Assembly (NCBI GenBank): GCA_015680685.1
Contig: MNCI01036765.1
Span: forward strand, 1 to 25,857
Origin: Gnetum montanum
Lineage: Eukaryota; Streptophyta; Gnetopsida; Gnetales; Gnetaceae
Length of the DNA: 25,857 nucleotides
Direction: 5' to 3'
The position numbers and the translations under genes are program-made. The stretch's first letter is position 1. Every line of letters starts with the position of its first letter. The notes under the pieces were generated by a model, which was not told the DNA's origin, ran no database searches, and was given only the letters and a program-made list of their open reading frames with translations. This document shows positions 17,001-25,857 of the stretch, piece after piece.

Positions 17001-18900
17001 AAGAGCTATTTCAAGCTAATTGTATGAGAAGAGCTCTTCTATGCTTGGTTTCCAAACATATTGTCCTACTCTATTATTTTTTTGAAAAATGCTTAGTTGC
17101 TTGGGAATAATGTGATTTTTCATAACAAGAAAAATTACTAGTTCTACAATTTCTTACTTTATGGCCTAGCATTCCATAATTAAAACAATATTCTTAGAAG
17201 AAATTAGTTGTCATTCTTGGATCATACTTGATAATTGGAATTCTTGATGTAGGGAGAATTTCCTTACCTAGTTGTGAGCTAATGGTTTAAGATTGTGAAG
17301 GCTATGTTTGGACATTTATCTTGTAGGTTGATACTTTTATTGAAGATGATCTTTTTAAGGATCTAGACTTATAGCTCAGATCCCCCTTGTCATTTCTTGA
17401 TTGTCCATTCTTGATAATATCCTTGAGTTTCTTTGAGCTATGACTAAATGTGTTGAATAAATCAAATGTAACTTGAGGTCCCCTATCTTTCATATCCTTC
17501 TTTACTAGTAAGACCTCCTCTTTTGGCTTTAAATTTTCTTATTCAGTTCATACAAGCTTCATCTTATAGCTCTTGATTTCTTGCTCTTGTGTTTCAAAAT
17601 TTTATTTAAATTTTCATTAACTTTATGCACCATCTCTAGTTGCTCCATTAGGCCTTCTATATGGATGTCCTTAACTTCTTTGTATTCAATTTCAGCTATG
17701 TCTAATGAATTTGATCCATCTTCATCTTCACTAAGGCTTGTAGTCTTAGTAGTGCTAGGAATTTCTTGCTTATTTGGATTAGTATATATAAACCTTTCAA
17801 AATCATCATTTGAATCATAATCTTTAATAATGGTTGGAAAAGAAAATAACTCTTATGTAATAATATCAATATCATTAGCTAATATATTAGCATAAGCAAA
17901 ATGAACAAAAGAATTCTCTTCTACGTTCTCAATTTCTGTACTAATTTCCAAATGCTTTAATTGATTTTGAATTTTGGCTAGTTGAGCATTTAATTTATCA
18001 AACCTGTACTGAGTGCTCTTTAGCCTAAACCTAGTCATCTAATTTTTTTGATTTTCTTCATCTTTCTTATTTTGTGGACACTCAACAATCATATGACCCA
18101 TCTTGTAATAATAATAATAAGAAAAAGACTTAGTTTCTTACTAGCCTTCATCTTTTTGAGAATTCTAAGCTTTTTGGCAAGATTAGCAATCTCCTTATTA
18201 GAGTATAAATAAGATATTGATGATTCCTCCATATGTTCATTTTTTTCAGCTTTAGCATTAAAGGCAATTTGGTCCTTTTTGCTAGAAAAACTAGTTCCTC
18301 CTTTTTTGGTTTTGAAGTCCAAAAGAATACTATACAGCTCAAGTACTATCAATCTAGAGAGACCTTTTGCAACTTCTATAGATGAAACCTTTTCTTTGAA
18401 TCTACTAGGTAAGAGAAATAAGATTTTTTTGGTAGATTTTATCATCAAATTGTGCTTCACCAAGCATAGTTATCTTGCTAACAATCTCATCTACTTGGCT
18501 GAAGAAATTGCTAATATTTTCATTTTCTTCCATCCTTAAAACATTAAAATGTGCTCTTAAGGTCAATAGCTTAAACTTCTCTACTTTATCATCTCCTTCA
18601 TAAATAGCTTAAAGATGCTCCCATATTTCTTTGGTCAACTGAAGGTGCATAATCTTCATACACATTGCTCTATCCAAGTCACAAAGTAAAACATTCATAG
18701 CTTAGGCATCATATACAAGATTGTTTGTTCCTCTACTAACTACTAAATATCATCACCATGAGCTAGAAGATATGTCTTCTTGAGCTTTCATAGAGGATAA
18801 ACTGATCCATCAAAGCATGGAGCTTTGTTAGATGAGAATCCCTAATTTTTTATAATGTCCAAGATAAAGGAGAATTTACAACATATATGGTTAAGTCAAG
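17001..18900 (-). pseudogene. Copia gag remnant (UBN2-type capsid and zinc knuckle)
   Basis: Near the N-terminus (about 18770-18840) the translation gives K-A-P-C-F-D-G-S-V-Y-P-L, then a short helix and D-D-I, equivalent to the P-F-F-D-G-N-Y-W start of plant copia gag. Next is the UBN2 core (about 18480-18660): A-K-E-I-W-type K-E-I-W-E-H-L, I-Y-E-G-D-D, L-R-A-H-F and M-E-E-N-E-N-I-S-N-F-F. Then L-P-S-R-F-K-E-K-V-S-S-I-E (about 18380-18420) and, at about 18070-18115, a zinc knuckle with G-H-M-I-V-E-C-P in which the two leading Cys are lost. Further pieces at 17853-18038 and 17302-17493 (with S-S-K-K-L and the GLGY-like D-L-S-Y-K) continue toward the protease. Frames shift at least three times. 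Gag would form virus-like particles in the cytoplasm. Confidence 0.82.
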
Positions 18901-18912
18901 AGGTGTTGACTA

Positions 18913-18925
18913 TGCTGTAATACCA
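18913..18925 (-). promoter_or_regulatory. Primer binding site of the copia element
   Basis: The minus strand reads TGGTATTACAGCA. This matches TGGTATCAGAGC, the complement of the plant initiator tRNA-Met 3' end used by copia elements, with two differences in the first twelve bases. It lies two bases inside the LTR end ATAACA. Confidence 0.8.
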
Positions 18926-18927
18926 AT

Positions 18928-19719
18928 TGTTATTTCTTGGATGTAGCTAAAGGCATTGAGAGAGGGGGTGCATCAAGGCCTTCCAAAAAAATCAAATTAA
19001 GCAGAGGTTATCAAAAAGACCAGTAGAAAACCCCAAATTAACTTAATACAAAAAATAAAGCACATATGTAGAAAGAGTAAATACAGATCAAGCTTTTAAG
19101 GTAGTTTAGATAATAAATTTTTTGTCCTACATCCACTATAAAACTCTCCCCAAATGATAGGAAACAGAGTAATTCTATTAAACAAAATAATTTTAGAGGG
19201 TTTCTTTTACAATCCTTGACTAAGCACCAATCAAACTCAAAGTCATAGAAATATGTTTTCACACCACAAAGAAAGAGGTAAATACCAAGCTTCCTAAGAA
19301 AAGAAATTAGAGCTTGTATAGAAAAGAAACAAAGAGAGAAGAAGAAGAGAAGAACAAAAAAAGAAATTCTAGTTTAAGCACTAGGAAAAAAACTATAATT
19401 ACCCAAGCTAAGATCAATAGCTTCAATTTATAGCCTTCATCTATTTTAGACATTTTCATAACCATTTATTAAGCCATTACTATTATGCTAGAGAAGATTG
19501 TGAAGTAATATGTTGTAGCCATTACCAATCTTCTAAAAGGGTAGTTGAAGAAGAAAGCATGCTCATTACATCTGAGCTTCCATTATTGCATTCAGTATGA
19601 GCTTTAAGTGAGCATTAAAAGCGTAGTAGAGAAGAAATGTTTCATTTCATCTTGGTGCTAGTGGCTCCTTCTTGAAGAAATCACTAACTCTACTTATAAT
19701 GACTCTTTAAGCTCCAACA
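18928..19719 (-). repeat. 5' LTR of the copia element (probable, 792 bp)
   Basis: On the minus strand it would start TGTTGGAG at 19719 and end GAAATAACA at 18928, giving the TGTT...AACA ends usual for copia LTRs. A C-rich CACCCCCTCTCTCAAT block close to the end (about 18952-18974) is typical of plant copia U5. The inner boundary is firm because of the primer binding site; the outer boundary rests on the terminal motif only, since no second LTR is in the window. Confidence 0.6.
19424..19433 (-). promoter_or_regulatory. Possible TATA box of the copia LTR
   Basis: The minus strand reads CTATAAATTG about 290 bases downstream of the proposed LTR start. This is suitable for a U3/R promoter. There is no second LTR to compare it with. 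Confidence 0.4.
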
Positions 19720-20025
19720 AAGAACCCCTATTTTCACTAATGGGGTTCAACTTGCTTTTCTAGTAGTATAGACTCAAGATTTTACTTGTAATATTTTTTT
19801 AATATGAGCTTAGAAGGCCTCTTTTTATTTTTATTTTTCTTTTGAAAATAAGGTATGACCTTTCTTCAGTGAGCTCATATAGATCCACAAACTGGTTGTA
19901 AATAGGTTCTTGCTTTCCTTTTGCTTGGGTCAACATGGCAATGCACACTTTAAAGAAAATTCGAAGCTTTTAATTCTTAATAATTTTTCTTGTTTTTTAA
20001 TAGGCTTTCTTGTACATGTGATCAA

Positions 20026-20577
20026 GGTGCTAACATTGTAGAATTATTCTAAAAGAGCTTTGTAGAATCAAAAATTGGTTCTAAAATTTTCCATTATGAG
20101 CTAATGTTGCAATATGTCAAGTAGAGTCTAAAAATGATTTTGAAATTTTTATGAGAAGAAACAAGCTTTTCAATGAAGGTTACAAGTGTGGAAGAAATGT
20201 TGACATAGTAGAGCCATCAAAGAAGCCCTTTGTAGAATACAAAAATGGCTCCATGAGCTAGTTCTATTATATGTTAGATCTAATTGAGCAAGCCCATGTA
20301 AAGTGAGAAAATGGCTCTACAAGCTAGTTCTATTTTGTGCTTTTTTCTCAAGTTGACATGGTAGAGTTAATCGAATGAGATTTTCATGGAATAAAAGAAT
20401 GGCTCTACATGCTAGTTTTATTTTGTGCTTTTTTCTCAAGTTGACATGGTAGAGCTAATTGAACAAGCCCTTCATAAAATAAAAAATGGCTCTACAAGCA
20501 CTTTGTTGATATGGTAGGGCTAATTGAACAAATTTTTGTACAACCAAAATAAGCCTCTACAAGTTGGTTCTATGTGC
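20026..20577. repeat. Diverged tandem repeat, units about 65-88 bp
   Basis: Units start with a TTGACATGGTAGAGCTAATTGAAC-like word at about 20200, 20273, 20353, 20441 and 20506, and each contains an AAATGGCTCTACAAGCTAGTTCTATTTTGTGC-like centre. An older unit lies at about 20026-20110. The segment ending TTTTGTGCTTTTTTCTCAAG before the next unit is identical at about 20333-20352 and 20421-20440. The array lies 300-850 bp beyond the proposed copia LTR end. No coding frame runs through it. Confidence 0.8.
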
Positions 20578-23400
20578 TGATGTGACACACAAACACTTTT
20601 CCTTCAAAAGGTAAGTTAAGAGCTCAAATATGCAAAGCTCCACTAAAAAGAAAAACCTACAACTAAGTTCAAAATACATAATAGAATTTGCACCTTTAAA
20701 ACACATCTAATTTATTAATTACAAGGTTTCTCAAAATTATCAGCCCCTATTATCATTTTATGCTTGATAAAATTAGATTTTCAATTCATGAGTTATCTAT
20801 TGGGGTACATGAAAAATTGTGTTTTTATTGCATCAATTATTTGCTAGGTTTATGAGTTTACTAAGGTAGCATTTTAGTTGAAAAATTTTAAATTTTGAGG
20901 ACTTTGTTATAAAAAGGGCATTGCAACTATGATCATGACATTAAACAATTGAGTTTAATAGTGTGGTAAGACTTAGCTTTCTAAGAGGTATGCCACAGTT
21001 TCTAAGGATGTTAACAATGAAGGTAGTACCAAGACTCAAATAGTAGAGACTCACTTAGATTATTTTTAGAATATGATTAGAACATTATATATAATCATTA
21101 GTTTTGTTCCAAAATTATTTGTAATCACTTATAAATAAGTAATAAATAAAACATGTGACTCATATCATACAAACCATCACAACCCTATCCTTGGAATATA
21201 AGCAGTTGTTAATCAATCATGATGAAATAATGAGAAGAGATGTGGTAGGAGACAATTGGAGATTAAGAAGACAATATGTGCAAGCAATGATGAATTGTAA
21301 GAGAAGATACTATGTCATAAAGAAGTTAATTAGAATCAAAACCAGAGGGAACTAAAGGTACATGTCCAAAACAGGGAAGCAGTCTACATCAACAAATATA
21401 ATGGAACATAGTGGTCATTACAATCAATAAAATTCATAATGATGATCCAACAATCAAAAGGTAAATATGTGATTCATAAACACAAGAAGTGAGAAGGATC
21501 TAGTTTCCTAACATGAAAAGAAGATCCAAGGTGAACAATTTGTAATTCGATCTAGTTTCCTAAAGAGGAAGAGAAGACCATGTAGAAGGTTATGATAGAG
21601 TAAAGAGAATGACTACAAAGAGGAATAGACTATGAGTTAGGGAATAGTTCATAATAGGCTAAGTTGTACTAAAAGTATTCATGAGGGCCCAACCCACGTA
21701 AGATTGATCAATGAGGAAAATTCCTAGATGACCTATCATAAGTAATAAACAAAGGTAGACATTGTAAGGATGTAGCCAAAAAAGAAAAAGAAGATATTAT
21801 GAAGTGATTCATAATGAGTTTATCAAATACCAAGAGTGACTACATAATATGAATAATACAATTATGAAATATCTATAATGATAAATTTTTTTAATCAATG
21901 AACTATGTGTTAAGTTTTTTCATAACTTAAATGATTCTTATGTAATTAGAGTTGTCCAAGAGATGTAAAACCAAACTCTAACAATGAATTAGAAATATCC
22001 AATGTTATTAGTAAGTTTACTTGAAGACTTGCATATATAATTTTGGCAATGAGGATTAACCAAGATCTATCTTTCCATGATTCCTAGTTTAAATATACAA
22101 TATTTTATATGTTTTTAAACTATAAAACTTGTAATAATTTTACATATTTTTGTGAATAAATAATAAAATATGATAACTATAAAAAAATTTTCTTTGCCAT
22201 CCTATCCATGACTAGAAAAAAACTATTTCTCAATAAAAAAGAAAAATAGTAAAAGACTAGAAAGAATATTAATTCATGTTTTATGTTGCATAATGTTGAA
22301 CTACACAATGTGTACTTTCATCTACTTATTCCACTTGAATTTGCATTTGAAACTAGGTTTGAATCAAAGAAACCCATTTTCTAGAACATTTTCCTTTTTG
22401 TTCTTTCCTTTTATCAAGTAAAATGAAAACAATAAAACTTTGGATTGGAAGAATTAAATAATTTTTATGCTTCTAAGTTTTAACCATACCAAAAATATCA
22501 TGAATCAAAGGTATATTATATTATCATAATCATTAGCATCATCCTATCCTTGTCCTAACAAAATGAGGTCAAATATATGAGTTCCTGTTTTGTTATTCAA
22601 ACAAAGGTATATTATATAAAGCTTCAATGTAATATTAGGAGCATCAATGTTATTAGTGAGACATTGCTTACTTGGTTAAACGATATGCCTTATAATTTGG
22701 ATGTCATAGGTTTAATTTTGATAACTATGCTAATTTGACAGACCTTTGTGATAAGCAAAAGTATCATGAAAATAGTTATTAGTTCTAGTTTTGACAGGAC
22801 ATCCCTCCAATGAGGTATTAGGTTAGTGCTAATTATCTTGGCATGGAAAACTCATATCCTAGATTGGATTCAAGTGTGCAAAGATACTAATGGATAAAGA
22901 AAAGGAGTTTTGAAATTAGTCTAATAGATCCAAAAGGGTCTCCCTGAATAAAAGTAAAGTCTACAACCAGGAAATTTTATATTTTCTGTGTAAAGTTTTT
23001 TTATAGTGCTTTATTTTTTAATAATGTTAAAAAATACTAGTAATGTTTTATGTTTACTTCACTTTCTTTGCTTCTTTAAAAATGAATTTTCTGGTCTGAT
23101 GTTTTTATAAAGTTAAACATACAGAAAAGATTTTCAAGTTTTCGGTTAACCATTTATCTTTTTTTTTAAAGAAAGTTGCCTTTGTATATTTATGTTAAAA
23201 CTTTCACAACTTTTAATAAACTTGTAACTCAAGAAAACCATACAATCATCGCAAAATTTAGACTGTATTGAAGTTTCGAACTAATCTGAAACAAATTTAA
23301 ATACAAAATACCAGCAACATCGAGACCCAGAATAAAGGGCTGGATTATTAATGAGCAGTAAACATGAAAAAGTATCTTTATGTTAAGTACATTTGTATGC
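20578..23400. other. AT-rich stretch without recognised genes
   Basis: No recognisable protein domain, tRNA or element end was found. A 66-codon plus-strand frame at 21155-21355 has many Arg, Lys and Tyr residues (R-L-R-R-Q-Y-V-Q-A-M-M-N) but matches nothing I know. A two-copy GATCTAGTTTCCTAA repeat occurs at 21497 and 21549. The purine-rich character from about 21180 to 21800 suggests old decayed coding or transposon sequence. Confidence 0.45.
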
Positions 23401-24120
23401 TTGAAATCAGCTACGATAAAACAGAGGACTTATTCGTCGTTCAAAACTTCGAATAGGCATGCAGAAACTTTTCGTTCATCTACAAGCCTTTGTAGGCCAA
23501 AAAATCTAAAATTCTAAGTTATTTTCTTCGTGCAGGTATTTTAGTTTTACCCCAGATACAAGGACAAAGTTAAGTCGCTGGCAAGGAAGGATTCCGGTTT
23601 TTGGGTTTGGCAGAGGGAATGCTGTTTTCTTTGCTTCAGAGAGAATTTTTCCATCGGAAAGGTACCAAATCCATAGACAAAGTTAGAGAGGACAAATATT
23701 ACCTAAATTTTCTGTAATAACTAATAAAAGAATGGAAACCGTAGATGGAATGGCGACCCAAGCAGGGAATACAAACTCTCACTCACCATTGGATGGTCGG
23801 ATTTGTTTATCCTTATTTTTATCGCGCAAGAGGTGGAAGCAGAACAGTGATATTCATCCAAACGGTTTTTGACACAGCCTGCCACAGCAGACAAAACAAG
23901 GTGTGCCTGCAAACATACAGTCAAGTCACTAGTGTTGAAAATGGATGTTGTGGATTATGGAATTCAGTAGGGATAATATTATAACAGAAGAAGATAGGAG
24001 TGGATTTAATACCTGCTGGGCTGTGACCTTATAATGTAGACTCTACCCCGTCGAACCTGGTAAGCTGCCTTCCTTCATGACTTCTGTAAAAACGCACCAC
24101 ATCCTATTCGTCATCCAAAG
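23401..24120. other. CpG-richer region, no gene assigned
   Basis: CpG content rises compared with the centre. Overlapping open frames occur on both strands at 23721-23984, without a recognisable domain. A possible splice donor (CCTG followed by GTAAGC, about 24056-24064) is seen on the plus strand. It may be a gene-proximal region or a less methylated repeat. Confidence 0.35.
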
Positions 24121-24172
24121 GAAAACAGCTCATAGAAACGAAGCAAGAAAACAGCTCATAGAAACGAAGCAA
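24121..24172. repeat. Perfect 26-bp tandem duplication
   Basis: GAAAACAGCTCATAGAAACG followed by AAGCAA occurs at 24121-24146 and again at 24147-24172 without a difference. The perfect identity, compared with 15 percent divergence in the transposon LTRs, points to a recent event or an assembly effect. Confidence 0.95.
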
Positions 24173-24615
24173 GAAACGTGAGAATATCATTCAGAGAAAA
24201 TGTGAAAAATGAAAATTAACTAATTAAGATTCGTTTGAGATACTTTCTCCAAGGAAATCTCATAATGCCTTTATTACCAGAAACCGTTACTACATATTGG
24301 AAATCAATTTTTAAAAAGTTACCGCCAAAAAAATCAGAAGATGATACCAAAAAATTGCAGATAAGTAAGATATAATTTATTATTGTGATATATCGGAAGG
24401 ATTTATCCTCGCAGCAAAATGCTGCAAATCACAAAATAAGGGTCAATTCTTGTTAAAGCTAAATGTTTCATGGCAATTCAACCAGAGTTTTCTCAAACTT
24501 AATTTTAAGACTTTATGATCAAGGATTTCCATAGGAATCTTTAATTATAATTTTAGTTACTGTAATACTTATGTGGTCCATAAATAATTTTTGCAACTAT
24601 AGGCCTATGTCACCA

Positions 24616-24720
24616 GAAACGCAACGGATTCATAAAGTTTCGCGTTTTTCGTCGCGGAAACGGGATCCCGTTTCAAAACGCTGTTTCTCATAACCGTCAC
24701 TTGGTGGGCGAAACGTTTTG
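24616..24720. repeat. Cluster of GAAACG/CGTTTC words with an 18-bp palindrome
   Basis: GAAACGGGATCCCGTTTC at 24657-24674 is a perfect palindrome. Other GAAACG or CGTTTC-like words occur at 24616-24621, about 24638, and 24710-24715. The segment is rich in CpG, in contrast to its AT-rich neighbours, and is followed by a run of ten G at 24720-24729. Confidence 0.75.
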
Positions 24721-24737
24721 GGGGGGGGGACTGAAAA

Positions 24738-24780
24738 ACGTTTTTCACAGGTTTCATTACGTTTTTTCACAGGTTTCATT
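24738..24780. repeat. 21/22-bp tandem duplication
   Basis: ACGTTTTTCACAGGTTTCAT occurs at 24738 and again, with one more T, at 24759. The two units are directly adjacent. Confidence 0.9.
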
Positions 24781-24818
24781 TACTTTGATTTTATTTTTTG
24801 ATTTGATTTTCACCAACA

Positions 24819-24920
24819 GCATCTGTCACGAACTAAATGCACGTCAGGTATGCACGTTAGGTCAACAACTGCATCTGTCATAAACTAAATGCAGGTCTGT
24901 CATGGGTTAAATGCACATCT
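24819..24920. repeat. Imperfect repeats of a CTGTCA..AAATGCA unit
   Basis: GCATCTGTCACGAACTAAAT at 24819 and GCATCTGTCATAAACTAAAT at 24871 are 52 bp apart. A third, shorter unit (CTGTCATGGGTTAAATGCAC) begins at about 24897. The differences are mostly C/T and G/A. Confidence 0.75.
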
Positions 24921-25019
24921 GCAACAGCAAAGATGGAGGGAAAAAAATTTAGGGTTTATTCTATTGCAAAGACGTCAATAAGTAACACATTTAGGTAAAG
25001 CATTTGGTGCCTGTGCTGT

Positions 25020-25151
25020 AAATGCTGCTGAACGTTGTTGTTGCTGAACGTTGTTGCTGCCGAACGCTGTTGCTGCTGCCTAACTTGTTGCTGCCGCTGA
25101 ACGCTGTTGCTGCTGTTGAACTTGTTGCTGCCGCTGAACGTTATTGTTGCC
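25020..25151. repeat. CTG/TTG-rich repeat with AACG spacers
   Basis: The block consists of GCTGAACG, TTGTTGCTG and TGCTGCC words. AACTTGTTGCTGCCGCTGAA is found at 25082 and 25119, a period of 37 bp. It is open on the minus strand as a Gln, Asn and Ser-rich frame (within 24956-25213) and on the plus strand as a Leu and Ala-rich frame. Both openings are expected from the triplet pattern, so no protein is claimed. Confidence 0.8.
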
Positions 25152-25824
25152 GTGGAGAGCGATTCAGAAGTGGTAGCAATTGCAGGATTAATAGCATCCC
25201 TGTCCATAACCACTAACCAGTCAACTCTGTGGTAAGTCTCTGCTTCTACAAAAAACAGTCCTCCTCCCTCTTCAAAATAGGTTAAATCGTGGATTCAGAG
25301 ACCATTTTTGTACATTATCTTTTCATTGAGATTCTTTTCTTTGAGTCAGAGTTTCTTATTACAGTAAAGTTCAATCTGCAATTCATATTCTGTAAAATAG
25401 GGTTTCATTTTTAAAATTCATCTTTTCAAAGTTAATATAGTAAGCTTGTCTTTGGCCTTTCCTTATTCCCATTTCAATGGGGGTAGCAAATCTCATAGAT
25501 TTAATCTTGGATCTTGCCTTATGCTTATTTATCTATATGAAAGAGCAGTACCAGAGTTCTGCACTATTTTCAGCTCATCTTTGAGGATTTTATTTGATTA
25601 TTAGGCCTGGGTTGTTGATTTCTAGCTATATTCCTCTGCCTCAAAACAATAACGTTTTTACCATGTTTCATTTGAAATATACCAGTAACTACAAAAGGCA
25701 AAACCACATAATGATCCCCTTACATCCTTACCCTTGGCCCCCTCCACTAGGTCGATGCCCCCCCAGGTCTTCTCCGCTATTCTTGCTCATTATACGGGTG
25801 GGGGAGTGCCCCCCCTTCGGTTGT

Positions 25825-25827
<3 letters not shown>
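25152..25827. other. No gene recognised; small ORF and C-rich end
   Basis: The sequence is ordinary until about 25690 and then becomes C-rich, with three blocks of seven or more C. A 35-codon frame at 25477-25584 (M-G-V-A-N-L-I-D-L-I-L-D-L-A-L-C at its start) is hydrophobic and could be a short exon or chance. Confidence 0.3.
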
Positions 25828-25856
<29 letters not shown>

Positions 25857-25857
25857 C
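25828..25857. repeat. Homopolymer run of 30 C at the window end
   Basis: The window ends in an uninterrupted run of 30 C. Such runs are rare in plant DNA and common at contig ends, so a sequencing or assembly artefact is likely. Confidence 0.9.

Larger units (their letters stand above)
6148..19719 (-). mobile_element. Ty1/copia LTR retrotransposon, 3'-truncated and split by a nested gypsy element
   Basis: On the minus strand, in order, are a probable 5' LTR (19719-18928), a primer binding site (18925-18913), gag with a UBN2-type domain, a degraded zinc knuckle, an Asp protease motif, a pre-integrase LWH-RLGH motif and the start of the integrase. The gypsy element 6519-16456 interrupts the integrase gene. 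Integrase similarity resumes at 6518 and ends near 6148, after a stretch matching the conserved NGVVE and LPKYL region. No reverse transcriptase, RNase H or 3' LTR is visible. Frames change repeatedly and stops are common, so nothing is functional. Confidence 0.85.

Noticed and set aside
24005-24090. Minus-strand peptide R-G-R-V-Y-I-I-R, similar to the core of DVL/ROTUNDIFOLIA small proteins
   Set aside because: Only about six residues agree. The conserved residues after this core are absent, and a stop lies just upstream in the same frame.
24956-25216. Gln/Asn-rich or Leu/Ala-rich protein on either strand
   Set aside because: Both frames are produced by the CTG/TTG-type repeat. No start context, intron signals or flanking domain support a gene.
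1-25857. CRISPR arrays, operons, ribosome binding sites, tRNA or rRNA genes
   Set aside because: No regular spacer-repeat pattern, bacterial gene packing, or tRNA T-arm and acceptor pattern was found. The sequence is plant-like.

Overview
The window looks like intergenic DNA from a seed plant with a large, repeat-rich genome. A conifer or other gymnosperm is plausible, but the sequence does not prove it. The evidence is plant-type Ty1/copia and Ty3/gypsy LTR elements, initiator-Met-type and gypsy-type primer binding sites, plant-style GT-AG introns, strong AT richness and old elements that were retained rather than removed. No intact long gene is visible. Every recognisable coding region is broken by stops and frameshifts.

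Layout. (1) 1-2577: comparatively CpG-rich at first, with plus-strand exon-like fragments (about 411-1205, 1938-2030, 2299-2577) from unrecognised genes; one putative exon is broken by a tandem duplication across its splice acceptor. (2) 2578-4243: AT-rich, with degenerate short repeats. (3) About 4509-6148: a plus-strand pseudogene with a phase-consistent intron, a helical middle and the start of an Ulp1/C48-peptidase-like domain. It stops abruptly where copia sequence begins. (4) About 6148-19719: a minus-strand Ty1/copia element (LTR, primer binding site, gag, protease, pre-integrase region, part of integrase) whose 3' part is missing. (5) 6519-16456: a complete but decayed minus-strand Ty3/gypsy element nested in the copia integrase gene, with two LTRs, a 4-of-5 target site duplication, a primer binding site, a polypurine tract, gag, protease, the beginning of reverse transcriptase, the end of integrase, and a long extra reading frame before the 3' LTR. 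The core of RT, RNase H and integrase is absent. (6) 20026-20577: a tandem repeat of roughly 65-88 bp units. (7) 20578-23400: AT-rich with no recognised gene. (8) 23400-25857: CpG content rises again, with short duplications, a perfect 18-bp palindrome, a CTG/TTG-rich repeat and a 30-C run at the very end.

The order of events can be read directly. A copia element landed in or beside the Ulp1-like gene, a gypsy element later jumped into the copia integrase gene, and both then decayed largely by C-to-T type changes. The features most worth checking are the deleted pol of the gypsy element together with its retained extra ORF, and the truncated Ulp1-like pseudogene.
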